This document shows, in pieces, positions 43,983 through 53,044 of a DNA stretch of 64,000 bases; position 1 is the stretch's first letter; every line of letters starts with the position of its first letter. The DNA comes from Paenibacillus gyeongsangnamensis (GTDB taxonomy: Bacteria; Bacillota; Bacilli; Paenibacillales; NBRC-103111), in NCBI RefSeq assembly GCF_027533625.1, contig NZ_JAQAGZ010000019.1:62001-126000 (forward strand). The letters run 5' to 3'. A program made the position numbers and the translations under genes. Under the pieces are notes generated by a model. It had not been told where the DNA came from, did not search any database, and was given only the letters and a program-made list of their open reading frames with translations.

Positions 43983-44372
43983 ATGTCCGCCGCGATCCAT
44001 CAAGAAGTTACGTTTAAAGCTAGTCCTGCTCAAGTTTACGATGTCCTCATCAGCAGCGAAAGATTCAGTAAGGCTACGGGCGGCGCACCGACCGAGATCG
44101 TACCGGAAGCAGGCGGTACATTCTCTTGCTTCGGAGGCATGATCTTGGGACGCACCATCGAACTCGTACCTGACAAGCGCATCGTACAAGCATGGCGCGC
44201 TGCTAATTGGGCTGAGGGCCATTACTCGATAGTCAAATTCGAGCTGGTGCAGCAAGGCTCCGAAACACAACTGGTGTTCGATCATGCCGGTTTCCCGGAG
44301 GGCCAAGGCGAACACCTTGCATCCGGATGGCATGCCAACTACTGGGAGCCTATTCGGAAGCTTTTAGCATAA
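43983..44372 (+). CDS. SRPBCC domain protein, second copy
   Basis: A 129-residue AHSA1-like protein: FKASPAQVYDVLISSERFS, GGTFSCFGGMILGRTIEL, IVQAWRAANWAEGHYS. It differs strongly from the SRPBCC protein two genes upstream. Last gene of the ArsR operon, followed by a terminator. Confidence 0.87.
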   Translation: MSAAIHQEVTFKASPAQVYDVLISSERFSKATGGAPTEIVPEAGGTFSCFGGMILGRTIELVPDKRIVQAWRAANWAEGHYSIVKFELVQQGSETQLVFDHAGFPEGQGEHLASGWHANYWEPIRKLLA

Positions 44373-44378
44373 TGTCAT

Positions 44379-44411
44379 GCGTGCGCCGTTCCGGCGCGCG
44401 TTTCATTTTTT
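44379..44411 (+). terminator. Terminator of the ArsR-SRPBCC operon
   Basis: GCGTGCGCCG-TTC-CGGCGCGCG hairpin followed by TTTCATTTTTT. Confidence 0.8.
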
Positions 44412-44416
44412 GCAGT

Positions 44417-45361
44417 TCATTTTCCGTCCAGAAACTCCCCGTTCACGATATTCCGCACCGCTCCTTGAACGTAGCTTTGAATGTTTCCGAGCAGCTCCTC
44501 CATATTAGCTTCCCGCGCCGTGCGGGTATACCATGCCGTACCGGGCGTGAATACGACGTTATCCAGCGCATATAACGGGTTGTGCCGAACCGTCGTTACA
44601 TCGTCAAGTCCCGCGCCGGCGAGCCGTTTCTCCTTCAGCAGCGTATACAGGGCTCCCTCATCCACCAAACGTCCCCGGCACGTATTGATCAGCAGCGCCG
44701 ACGGCTTCATGGAAGCCAGCAGCTCCGCCGTCAGCAAGCCCTCCGTCGAATTATTGGCCGGAACATGCAGCGAAATGACGTCGCTCTCCCGCACTAATTC
44801 CTGAAGCCCCTTCAATTCGATTCCCTCTGCAGGACGGCCGGAGCGGTTGGTGCCGATCACCTTCATCCCGAAGCCCCGGGCGATCCGGGCCGCCGCCTGC
44901 CCGATCCGGCCGGTGCCGATGACGCCGAAGGTTTGCCCCGAGAGCTCGCTTGCCAGGAAAGGCCCGTAAATATGGCTTCCCCCTTTTCTTACGAGAGCAT
45001 CCGCCTTAATGATCTTCCGGTGCACCGCGAGCAACAGCGCAAATACATGCTCAGCCACCGATTGCGCCGAATAGACGGGGCAGTTCGAGACAGGGATCCC
45101 CGCGGCTCCCGCGGCCTCCAAATCGACTAAATCGCATGACGTCATGACCAGACTAATATACTGCAGCCTTCGAATTTGCCGAAACATCCTTGCCCGAAGG
45201 GGCGTCCATTCCACCATGGCAATGTCTGCAGCCGACAGCCTTCGAACAGCCGTTTCCTCATCCGGCCGATCGTCATAAACCTCGAATTCCCCCAGCTTCT
45301 CCATCTCGCGAACAAATGAATCCGGCAGATAGGTCGGTTCATCCAAATAAATGATTCTCAT
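44417..45361 (-). CDS. D-2-hydroxyacid dehydrogenase-fold reductase with altered active site
   Basis: A 314-residue NAD(P)-dependent protein. The Rossmann motif FGVIGTGRIGQAAA (about residue 145) and the substrate-binding INTCRGRLVDE with its Arg are normal. The C-terminal TPHxAWY signature of CtBP-like dehydrogenases reads TPGTAWYT here, so the catalytic His is Gly, and the usual Glu loop (LDVFEEEP) reads LDDVTTVRHN. It may thus not be a classical hydroxyacid dehydrogenase but an imine or other reductase. Starts within the arginine-oxidase-like gene (4-bp overlap), so the two proteins are made together. Confidence 0.85.
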   Translation of the reverse strand: MRIIYLDEPTYLPDSFVREMEKLGEFEVYDDRPDEETAVRRLSAADIAMVEWTPLRARMFRQIRRLQYISLVMTSCDLVDLEAAGAAGIPVSNCPVYSAQSVAEHVFALLLAVHRKIIKADALVRKGGSHIYGPFLASELSGQTFGVIGTGRIGQAAARIARGFGMKVIGTNRSGRPAEGIELKGLQELVRESDVISLHVPANNSTEGLLTAELLASMKPSALLINTCRGRLVDEGALYTLLKEKRLAGAGLDDVTTVRHNPLYALDNVVFTPGTAWYTRTAREANMEELLGNIQSYVQGAVRNIVNGEFLDGK

Positions 45362-46491
45362 GCCGGACAGCTCCCGCCTAAAGCTATTCTCAAGATGCCG
45401 CAGGCTTCAGCGAACATCACCGGATTCCTCGCAAGCGCAATGCGGATGAAACGCTCGCCTTCGCCCATATCCGCCCAATAGAAATGATCCCCCGGCAATA
45501 CTCCGAGTCCAAGCCTGTTTAAACGGTCCACCAAGTCCACGCTGCGCTGCTCCGGGTCCGTGATCCTCAGCCATTCGACGCTGATAGCAGAGGTGGGATT
45601 CTCGACTATTAGACAAGAGGAGTGAATTGCCTCCCGCAGTTGTCTGCGGTTCCGGTCGATCGTCTCCCAAATAACGGATGCCAGCCCATTCCTCTGCGTA
45701 TCCTTCATATATTCAATGAGCAGCTTCAGGATGAGCGGCGATACATTCAGCAAGATATCGTTATGAAGCTCCAGAATCTCCTCGTGCAAATCCGCACTCA
45801 TGGCGAGAATGCTGCATTTCAAATCTTGGGTCGGCCAGGTCTTCCCCGTATCCTCCACGACCAAATAACGAATCCCGGAACGCTCCAGCAGCTCATATTG
45901 ATCCCAGTACCGGTTCCTGGAGAAAAAACGGAAGGTGCAGTCCACAATCAGCAGCTTGTCATATTTCCCGCATAAACCTACGATCCGTTCCCACGCCTCT
46001 ACGGATAATTCAAAGCCTGTCGGATTGTTCGGCACCGTAAGAAATACCGCATCCGCTGTCAAGCTCGCCCAAGTTTCCTCCAACCGGTCAAGCGCCAGCT
46101 CCTGTTCATAGAGGGGGGTGAGCGGTACATTTCTTCTCCGCAGAATGGTGGCCAGGTTATCGAAGCAAGGATGCAGCAATGCGGCGGACAGCCGGTGCGC
46201 AGCCAAATAAGTGGCGATCAAGTCGGTCGATAACGATGCGGAATAACAAAACAACGTTCTCGGGAGATCCGCCGCGGACAACTGTCCCGACAAGTTAAAG
46301 AAGAGACGGCGAAACTCCCCCTCCAGATCGGACTGGCGCAGGGCTTCCGCTTCGTAGAATAATTCCGGCAGGCGGCCTACAATCTGCCGCTGCCCGGCGG
46401 TTTGCGGCTGATGCGCATGGCCGTCCGCCACATTAAACGTTCGATTGATGCCGATCGATTCATATCTTGTAAGATTGGGTAATCGTTTCAA
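45358..46491 (-). CDS. PLP-dependent arginine oxidase/hydroxylase-like enzyme (MppP/RohP/Ind4 family)
   Basis: A 377-residue fold type I PLP protein. It shares with MppP (enduracididine route) the segments NVADGHAHQ (residues 20-28, His25 matching the His29 I recall as important in MppP), YSASLSTDLIA, VPNNPTG, VVEDTGKTWPTQDLK (PLP Lys217) and DILLNVSPLIL. Family members use O2 to desaturate or hydroxylate L-arginine, an unusual reaction for PLP enzymes. In indolmycin synthesis the homologue Ind4 works with a reductase, Ind5; a reductase-fold gene is coupled here too. Assignment is by remembered similarity, and the substrate is not proven. Confidence 0.8.
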   Translation of the reverse strand: MKRLPNLTRYESIGINRTFNVADGHAHQPQTAGQRQIVGRLPELFYEAEALRQSDLEGEFRRLFFNLSGQLSAADLPRTLFCYSASLSTDLIATYLAAHRLSAALLHPCFDNLATILRRRNVPLTPLYEQELALDRLEETWASLTADAVFLTVPNNPTGFELSVEAWERIVGLCGKYDKLLIVDCTFRFFSRNRYWDQYELLERSGIRYLVVEDTGKTWPTQDLKCSILAMSADLHEEILELHNDILLNVSPLILKLLIEYMKDTQRNGLASVIWETIDRNRRQLREAIHSSCLIVENPTSAISVEWLRITDPEQRSVDLVDRLNRLGLGVLPGDHFYWADMGEGERFIRIALARNPVMFAEACGILRIALGGSCPA

Positions 46492-46682
46492 CGAATTCCA
46501 CCCGTCTTTTCCCCGTTGGCTAAATTTTGTAAAACTCTATTCAATATACGAGCGGGTACCTATCCGTGACACAAAATGCAAGCCTATTTGGAATTGTTAC
46601 GGCAGGCAAACACCCATTCCAATCCGCTTATGTCCGGCATAGATTATAGCTAGAGAACCTTCGGGGAAAGAGGGATACGTTC
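46492..46682. other. Divergent promoter region
   Basis: 191 bp between the arginine-oxidase-like gene (minus) and the Mur ligase gene (plus). It could encode a 25-residue peptide from the ATG at 46578, but no ribosome site supports it. No clear palindrome. Confidence 0.3.
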
Positions 46683-47774
46683 ATGCCGAAATTCAGCCGC
46701 CCTGTCATCGCCGTAACCGGCAGCGCAGGCAAGACGACAACGAAAGAAATGATTGCCTCCATTTTGCGAACGCGGTGGAACATATTCAAATCTCATTCCA
46801 ATCAGAACCTGCCTCCTTCTACCCGCAGACACATCAAGCAGATCCGTAAGCAAGACCGGGCGGCGGTGCTGGAATTCGGCATGCTTAAGCCCGGCCATAT
46901 TAAAGCGCACTGCAAAGTAATTCAGCCTAGCATCGGAGTTATAACCAACGTGGGGACGGCTCATATCGGCAACGTCGGGAATCGGGTCGAAGGGATCGCC
47001 CGCGCGAAATCCGAGCTGATCCGGTATATGAATCCGAAGGGAACGCTCGTGGTGAATGCGGATGATCGCAACTCCGGACTGCTCGCGACCCAAGATTTTC
47101 AAGGAAAAAGGATTCGAATCGGGATTCGGAATAAGGCCGATTACAAGGCGCACAGCATCCATTCCACACGCCGCGGAGTCTCTTTTCGGGTACGGCTGGA
47201 CGGAAAAGACACGGAATTTTTTATTCCGTGCCTGGGGGACCACAACGTTTATAATGCGCTGAATGCCATTGCCGTCACTCATCGTCTGAGATTTACCGCC
47301 AAAGAAATCAAGACCGGATTGGCCCGCTACCCGATCCCTTACCGCAGGCTGGTGCGGACGGAACTGCCGAATCGGGTTACCTTAATTGACGATACCTTCA
47401 GCTCCAATCCGAACGCGGCCAAAGCGGCGCTGGACGTTCTTGCCTCCATCGGCCGGCAGCGGACCATTGCGGTCATCGGTTATATGAAGGACTTGGGCGA
47501 TTACGCTGTAAAAGGACACAAAGATGTCGGACGGCACGCCTCCCGGAAACGGGTCACCCGATTGTTCACGGTAGGCTCGCTTGCCCGGCATATCGCTCAA
47601 GGCGCCAAAGAAGCCGGGCTCCCGGCGAATCGGATCCGCTGCTTTACTTCCAAGCCGGAGCTGCATAAAGCGCTGGCCGCCGCCATTAAGCCGGACACCG
47701 CAATCCTTGTAAAAGGCACGCATCTTTTAAAATTGGAGCAGACCGTCGCTTTCCTGAAAAAAAGCAAAACCTAA
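46683..47774 (+). CDS. MurF-like Mur ligase lacking the N-terminal domain
   Basis: A 363-residue ATP-dependent amide ligase. The P-loop VTGSAGKTTTKEM is at residues 10-22, whereas MurF has about 100 residues of UDP-substrate domain before it. Further MurF motifs: TNVGTAHIGNVG, GDHNVYNALNA, LIDDTFSSNPNAA. The central and C-terminal (amino acid-binding) domains are therefore intact. It may ligate an amino acid or peptide to something other than UDP-MurNAc-tripeptide. AGAGGG lies 8 nt before the ATG. Confidence 0.85.
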   Translation: MPKFSRPVIAVTGSAGKTTTKEMIASILRTRWNIFKSHSNQNLPPSTRRHIKQIRKQDRAAVLEFGMLKPGHIKAHCKVIQPSIGVITNVGTAHIGNVGNRVEGIARAKSELIRYMNPKGTLVVNADDRNSGLLATQDFQGKRIRIGIRNKADYKAHSIHSTRRGVSFRVRLDGKDTEFFIPCLGDHNVYNALNAIAVTHRLRFTAKEIKTGLARYPIPYRRLVRTELPNRVTLIDDTFSSNPNAAKAALDVLASIGRQRTIAVIGYMKDLGDYAVKGHKDVGRHASRKRVTRLFTVGSLARHIAQGAKEAGLPANRIRCFTSKPELHKALAAAIKPDTAILVKGTHLLKLEQTVAFLKKSKT

Positions 47775-47782
47775 GCCGAGGA

Positions 47783-49141
47783 CTACTCATAAGGAATGAA
47801 CACGATGACTTCCGTTCCAATATGTTCGTCGCTTACGATTTCAATCGTTCCTTGATGAAGTCGAATGATATTTCTCGCGATAGAAAGTCCCAGTCCGCTT
47901 CCGCCCGATTTTCGATTACGTGCTGAGTCCACGCGATAAAACCGTTCGAATACGCGGTCAAGATCGTCCTTCGGTATACCTATCCCCTTGTCAATCACGC
48001 GGATTTCAACACCGCGCTGCTGAGGATGTTCGGATAAAGTTAAGCGAATATCCGTCTGACTGTACTTTAAAGCATTATCTAACAGAATCAGCAGAAGCTG
48101 TTTGAGTTTTAGGGGGTCCGCTCTAAGATACAACTCATTCGATACCGATTGAACATCAATATTCCTCTTATACAGCTTGCGGAGTAAAGCAACGCATCCT
48201 TCGGAGAAAGCGACCAGCTCGATCCTTTCTTTAGCCGGTTCCTGCTCATTCTCGATAGAAGCGAGCTCCAGAAGCTGCTGCGTGATCCGCTTCATGTGAA
48301 CAGCTTCTGTGTAGATCGCATCCACCGCTTCCAAGCCAATGGATTGATCTTTCCAGCCCCATCTGCTCAGCATGCTGGAATAGCCTTCTATGATCGTTAG
48401 AGGGGTTTTTAATTCATGGGATGCATCGGAGACAAATTGCTTTTGCCGGATGAAGCTATCCTCGATTCTATCCATCATCCGATTAAACGTGGAAGCCATG
48501 GCGGTCAGCTCATCCTTAGTATTGGGGTTCAACGGAATTTTCCGGAAAACAAGACTTTGTTCAATTTCTTCCATCGTGCGAATCATCCCGGAAATGGGGT
48601 GCAATATGAACTTGGACAACCATACGCCGCTAATCAGGCTCATGCATAAGGCACCCAGCGTCGTGAACGCCATAATCGAAATGAGAATACTGATATTTTC
48701 TTCAAGCGAGTCCAATACTTCAGCCATCTCCAAATTTCCGATGACTTCGTTATTGGAGAGGATGGGAATCCGCACGGTTAGCAATTTTAATTTCCCGGTT
48801 TCATATTCTTCCGTTACCGGGGTCTGAACAAGCTCCATGTATTTGTCCGCCCCAATTTGATCGTTATTTTTGAAAGCTTGAACCACTTGGCCGGCGGAAT
48901 TTATTAAACGGATTGAGCCGTTATCCGGTAAAAAGCTTTCAAGAAGTTCACTCTTAGCTCCTTGCATGAGGTCAACGGGACTTACTCTCTGCAGAAGCGC
49001 CTGGGCCCTGCCGGCTAACAGATATTCTTCATTTTCCGTCGTTATTCGATGAAAAGCAAAGTAAACGATCATATTAAAGAGAATCAGGATAAGAATAAGC
49101 CATAAGGTAGTAATATAAGTAATTTTATGTTTAATTTTCAT
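47783..49141 (-). CDS. Sensor histidine kinase
   Basis: A 452-residue membrane kinase. TM1 about residues 9-30, extracellular sensor of about 120 residues, TM2 about 150-175, HAMP, then DHp with FVSDASHELKTPLT (phospho-His) and an ATPase domain with DNALKYS, DKGIGIP and GGSGLGLS. The start codon overlaps the response regulator stop (TAATG). Located between the Mur ligase and the phosphonate operon, so it may control this island (inference). Confidence 0.92.
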   Translation of the reverse strand: MKIKHKITYITTLWLILILILFNMIVYFAFHRITTENEEYLLAGRAQALLQRVSPVDLMQGAKSELLESFLPDNGSIRLINSAGQVVQAFKNNDQIGADKYMELVQTPVTEEYETGKLKLLTVRIPILSNNEVIGNLEMAEVLDSLEENISILISIMAFTTLGALCMSLISGVWLSKFILHPISGMIRTMEEIEQSLVFRKIPLNPNTKDELTAMASTFNRMMDRIEDSFIRQKQFVSDASHELKTPLTIIEGYSSMLSRWGWKDQSIGLEAVDAIYTEAVHMKRITQQLLELASIENEQEPAKERIELVAFSEGCVALLRKLYKRNIDVQSVSNELYLRADPLKLKQLLLILLDNALKYSQTDIRLTLSEHPQQRGVEIRVIDKGIGIPKDDLDRVFERFYRVDSARNRKSGGSGLGLSIARNIIRLHQGTIEIVSDEHIGTEVIVFIPYE

Positions 49142-49848
49142 TAACCGCTCTCCATAATGCCATAACCGACTCCCCGCTTGGTCTGAATCAATTTTTCCGT
49201 AAATGGATGATCGATTTTCTTTCGCAAATAACGGATATAGACATCAACGATATTGGAATCTCCTGCAAAATCGTTTCCCCAAACATGACGGATGATCTGT
49301 TCGCGAGTCATCACTTGATTTCGGTTGTTCAACAGATAAACAAGGAGCTCGAATTCCTTTGGCGTGCAATCAATTTTCATATGGCTGCGGGTCACTTCTC
49401 TCGTTATGGGGTTGACGATAAGATCCCGCGATTGTAAAACGGGAACATGATCTGTAAAAATAGCAGAAATGGTCATGTCGCGTTTGGAATGACGTATACA
49501 AGCCCGAATTCTGGCCAGCAGCTCCTCCATTTCGAAGGGCTTGGTTATATAATCATTCGCGCCTTGATCAAGACCGTTCACTTTCTCTGCGGTGGCATTG
49601 CGGGCGGTAAGCAAGATAACAGGCGTGCTCGAATCCTTCTGACGCATACGATGCAGCACCTCTAACCCGTTCAGCTCCGGCAGCATGATATCGAGCAGAA
49701 TAATGCTCCAATGGCTGGAGAATGCCTTCTCCAGACCCTCTATTCCCGTCGCCGCACGCTCCGCGTTGTAGCCTGCATAGGTCAGCTCCATTTCCAGAAG
49801 GCGTGCGATTTTGTCTTCGTCTTCAATGATCAAAATGTTTTCTTTCAT
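49141..49848 (-). CDS. OmpR-family response regulator
   Basis: A 235-residue regulator. The receiver domain has the acidic pair IIEDEDK, the phospho-acceptor Asp53 in LLDIMLPE, and Lys in the TKPFEMEELLAR loop. The C-terminal winged helix ends in SNIVDVYIRYLRKKID and RGVGYGI. The ATG at 49848 has AAGGG 8 nt upstream; TTG 49854 is less likely. Partner of the kinase. Confidence 0.92.
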   Translation of the reverse strand: MKENILIIEDEDKIARLLEMELTYAGYNAERAATGIEGLEKAFSSHWSIILLDIMLPELNGLEVLHRMRQKDSSTPVILLTARNATAEKVNGLDQGANDYITKPFEMEELLARIRACIRHSKRDMTISAIFTDHVPVLQSRDLIVNPITREVTRSHMKIDCTPKEFELLVYLLNNRNQVMTREQIIRHVWGNDFAGDSNIVDVYIRYLRKKIDHPFTEKLIQTKRGVGYGIMESG

Positions 49849-49928
49849 ATCCAAAACCCTTCATTTTTTTTCCATTATATTCGAATGAAAGTTATTCGAA
49901 ACCTACAATAAAATCATTTCATAAATGC

Positions 49929-49963
49929 AAAAAGCCTCACCCGTCCTTTGGGTAAGGCTTTTT
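49929..49963. terminator. Bidirectional terminator after the phosphonate operon
   Basis: AAAAAGCC ... GGCTTTTT outer stem with ACCC/GGGT inside. It separates the phosphonate operon from the two-component system. Confidence 0.85.
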
Positions 49964-49989
49964 CTAAAATAGCCGCAAGCTTTAACTTT

Positions 49990-50727
49990 TCAGCTCTTTT
50001 TGTATGACATAATCCGGCGATACATCGTTCTATCCTTCAATTTAAGAAAATGGGACATGGAAGGATAAAGATTCGCTTCGATAATCCAAACCTTTCCGTT
50101 GATATCCACTCCTACATCCAATCCGTATATACGATGGCCCGGAAAATAAGAAGCCAGGTGCTTTGACGATCGTATGGAAACGCGATGGATCTTGGACAGC
50201 AGGTTCATCGCGGAATGATGTCTGATTGTAGAATGATGCAAGGCGGTTGGAACCGGAAGCAAGGTTCCTTTGCTTCTCCCATTATTCGAGACGATATAGC
50301 CTCTTCCTGCGACTTTGGCCACTTTTCCGGTGACTACCCATGCTGCGGAGTTTCTTTTGCGTTGTATAATGACCCTTAGATCGAAAGGACGGCCGCCGAT
50401 GGTCGGACGGGAAATTCTGCGTTGAACCATATAGCTGGTTGAACCGATTATTCCTTTGATATAGCGATAAGTCTGTTCCTTGCCGTGTATCGTAGTTCTT
50501 ACATTCTCATAATGCACCGCATAATGGTTGTTCCCTAGCGAAGAGATTTGAATAACGCCGCGTCCCCTGCTTCCCCAAACCGGTTTAATGATGACATGAG
50601 TATACTTTCTGACCAGACGCCATAAGGCATCTCTTGTCATCCTTTTCGTTTCGGGGACATGGGACGCGAGCGGTTTGTAGTTTCTCAGAAGCTTATATTT
50701 CAACCATTTATTTTTTGTCGCCGACAT
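49990..50727 (-). CDS. YheC/YheD family ATP-grasp protein (copy 2), phosphonate operon
   Basis: A 245-residue ATP-grasp protein. VIIKPVWGSRGRGVIQI is the nucleotide loop, GGRPFDLRVIIQRK the central strand, and IYGLDVGVDINGKVWIIEANLYPSM the C-terminal metal site (cited in part as DINGKVWIIEANLYPSM). Overlaps the AEP transaminase gene by 20 bp and ends the five-gene operon. In this setting it could form an amide with AEP (inference); spore-surface association is the family precedent. Confidence 0.85.
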   Translation of the reverse strand: MSATKNKWLKYKLLRNYKPLASHVPETKRMTRDALWRLVRKYTHVIIKPVWGSRGRGVIQISSLGNNHYAVHYENVRTTIHGKEQTYRYIKGIIGSTSYMVQRRISRPTIGGRPFDLRVIIQRKRNSAAWVVTGKVAKVAGRGYIVSNNGRSKGTLLPVPTALHHSTIRHHSAMNLLSKIHRVSIRSSKHLASYFPGHRIYGLDVGVDINGKVWIIEANLYPSMSHFLKLKDRTMYRRIMSYKKS

Positions 50728-51856
50728 CTATGTTCACCTCCTCACCCCTGATAAAACCAATACTTATAAGATACCGTTCAAGAAGCACCAGAAATGTTTC
50801 TATATCCTTGTAAGTAATGTCCCCTATATTGGCGATCCTGAAGGTGTTTAACCCACTGAGTTTGCCGGGATAAATCATGATGTCTTGCTTGTAAAAATAA
50901 TCGTGCATCTCTTGGAAGGAGTACCCGGCACAATCCGGTTCCGCAATGGCGGTAATCAATTTGGAATGGTAGAGTTCGGGGACGATATAGGTTAACCCTA
51001 ATCGGGAGAGTCCGTTAATGAGGGTTTCCCATGATTTTACATACCTCTCGTATCTCCTCGCCATCCCTTCTTGTTTTAATTCGTCTATTGCTTGTTTTAG
51101 GGCATATAAGGTCTGCACAGGCGGGGTAAAGCGCATTTGCAGATGCTCCGAAAAATATTGATATTGAGCGAATAAATTCAAATAATAATTCCTCTGTTTC
51201 TTGTGCTTCAAGAGCTCCAATTTCCTTTTTTCCGCTATGACGAAGGAAACTCCGGGCATGCCTTGAAGGTTTTTGTTAGAGCTGGATGCGAGGTAGGAAA
51301 TATTCATTTCTTTCATTTGAATTGGGATGGCCGCAAACGAGCTCATGGCATCCACGATCATGTCGATTTGGTGCCGCCAGCATATGTCCCCGATTGCCTT
51401 AATATCGTTCAATAGGCCTGTTGTCGTTTCATGGTGAACGACAGCAAGATGGGAGACGGGTTGCTCAGAGGATTGAATAGCTTGTTCCAAAGCATTCAAA
51501 TCCACGGCATCATCGGGAGGACTCTTAAATTCCAGGTAATTCAGCCCGTACGCTTCGGCAATTTCACACATCCGCTTCCCATACGCGCCGTTATTGATGA
51601 TGATCGTCATCCCGTTATCCACAGCGGAGCTTAGCATCGATTCTACCGCTGCGGTACCGGAGCCGCCGAACAAAACCGTCGTGTAATGATTCGGATCGGC
51701 AGCCAAACGGGTCAGCTCTTCGGATACATAGGCCATCAATAGGCCGAATTCCGTTTCACGGGGGCAAATATCCGGAACTACCTGAGACCATTTCACGCTG
51801 TCCGTGGTCGTTGCCGGTCCGGGATTAAGCAAAATCATTCTCTTGATTGCCCGCAT
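50708..51856 (-). CDS. 2-aminoethylphosphonate transaminase (biosynthetic)
   Basis: A 382-residue class V PLP aminotransferase, paralogous to PhnW at 7115-8230. MILLNPGPATTTDSVK, GGSGTAAVES, NNGAYGKR, HHETTTGLL, DAMSSFAA, and SSSNKNLQG with PLP Lys195 are conserved. Immediately after the phosphonopyruvate decarboxylase gene (22-bp overlap), so it should aminate phosphonoacetaldehyde to AEP. GGGAGAG precedes the ATG. Confidence 0.92.
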   Translation of the reverse strand: MRAIKRMILLNPGPATTTDSVKWSQVVPDICPRETEFGLLMAYVSEELTRLAADPNHYTTVLFGGSGTAAVESMLSSAVDNGMTIIINNGAYGKRMCEIAEAYGLNYLEFKSPPDDAVDLNALEQAIQSSEQPVSHLAVVHHETTTGLLNDIKAIGDICWRHQIDMIVDAMSSFAAIPIQMKEMNISYLASSSNKNLQGMPGVSFVIAEKRKLELLKHKKQRNYYLNLFAQYQYFSEHLQMRFTPPVQTLYALKQAIDELKQEGMARRYERYVKSWETLINGLSRLGLTYIVPELYHSKLITAIAEPDCAGYSFQEMHDYFYKQDIMIYPGKLSGLNTFRIANIGDITYKDIETFLVLLERYLISIGFIRGEEVNIDVGDKK

Positions 51857-53016
51857 ATCTCTCCCTCTTCCTTATACGCTGACGGCTGGTTTGCTATAAA
51901 CCGCCGCAGCCGTTCCTTTACCTCATAAGGCTTGATACCCGGCCGGCCCAGCTGATCCATGGAGCTTCTGGATATTTTCAAATAGAGGAAGGTCAAGCCT
52001 TTTGTATGTTTCCATTCCTTGTAGGAAGCCTCTAATTCTTCCAAGCTATGAACGTATAGAGACTTCGCGTAGCCGCAGGAAGCGGCAATCGTTACGAAAT
52101 CGGTATTGTGAGATACCGTGCTTTGCCCTCCCGTCGAATCATGAGCATTGTTGTCAAGCAAAATATGGAGCATATTGCCCGGCTGGTAATAACCGGATGT
52201 GGCCAGACTTCCCATACGCATAAGCAAGGAGCCGTCCCCGTCAATGACTATAATATCCTTACTTGTTTGGGTTAACGCTAAACCAAGCCCAAACGAGCTT
52301 ATACATCCCATCGAGCCTACCATGTACAGGTTATGATCGGAATCCTGGGTTTCGTATAATTCCCTCCCGGTCTTTCCGGTTGTGGCCAGCTGCAGGGTGT
52401 TATCGTCCTTCATGGCATTGATGACTCTCAGTGCTTCGTGCCGTGCCGGGAGTTGATCCTCCGCATGAGCCGGCACTTTGATTTGATTCAAATGAACGGC
52501 GGATTGTCGTTTTTGCAGAGCTTCTTCACCGAACGTTCCTTTCCGGACGACAAAGAAAAAGGACCTGTTTTGTTCCAAATGCTGATCCGCCTGCTGCAAT
52601 TGACTTTTGGCCTCCTCCAAATCGCCGGAAAGATACTGCCACTCCACTTGCATCAAATCGAGCATATGCGTTGTGATTCGGCCCATCAGTTCGTGCTGGG
52701 GTTCATCGGGAATGCCAGGCTCTCCGCGGAGACTGACAAAGCCAAGAAGCGGAATCCGAAACGGGTAAATAAGAGAGGTTAAGGGTGAAACGGCATTGGT
52801 CAGTCCCGAATTTTGCATCAGAACGACCGGCTTTTTCCCCCCCATATAAGCACCTGAAGCAATGGCGACGGCATCCCCTTCGTTGGCCGCTGCAATATAT
52901 TCGCACTCATTGATCGCATAATTGATTAAGCTTTTCAAAAAGGAGCACGGAACGCCGCTAAAGAGCGTAAACCCTAATTTTTTCAGTTCATCTCCAAACC
53001 TTCTTGTATTAAGCAT
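51835..53016 (-). CDS. Phosphonopyruvate decarboxylase
   Basis: A 393-residue thiamine diphosphate enzyme converting phosphonopyruvate to phosphonoacetaldehyde, the irreversible step that pulls the PEP mutase reaction. FSGVPCSFLKSL, the NEGDAVAIASGAYMGG segment with the cofactor Glu, and IDGDGSLLMRMGSL...LLDNNAHDSTGGQST for ThDP/Mg binding. Located directly after PEP mutase with a 28-bp gap. Confidence 0.95.
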   Translation of the reverse strand: MLNTRRFGDELKKLGFTLFSGVPCSFLKSLINYAINECEYIAAANEGDAVAIASGAYMGGKKPVVLMQNSGLTNAVSPLTSLIYPFRIPLLGFVSLRGEPGIPDEPQHELMGRITTHMLDLMQVEWQYLSGDLEEAKSQLQQADQHLEQNRSFFFVVRKGTFGEEALQKRQSAVHLNQIKVPAHAEDQLPARHEALRVINAMKDDNTLQLATTGKTGRELYETQDSDHNLYMVGSMGCISSFGLGLALTQTSKDIIVIDGDGSLLMRMGSLATSGYYQPGNMLHILLDNNAHDSTGGQSTVSHNTDFVTIAASCGYAKSLYVHSLEELEASYKEWKHTKGLTFLYLKISRSSMDQLGRPGIKPYEVKERLRRFIANQPSAYKEEGEICGQSRE

Positions 53017-53044
53017 CCGTGATTCACCCTAATCTTTCTTCGCC

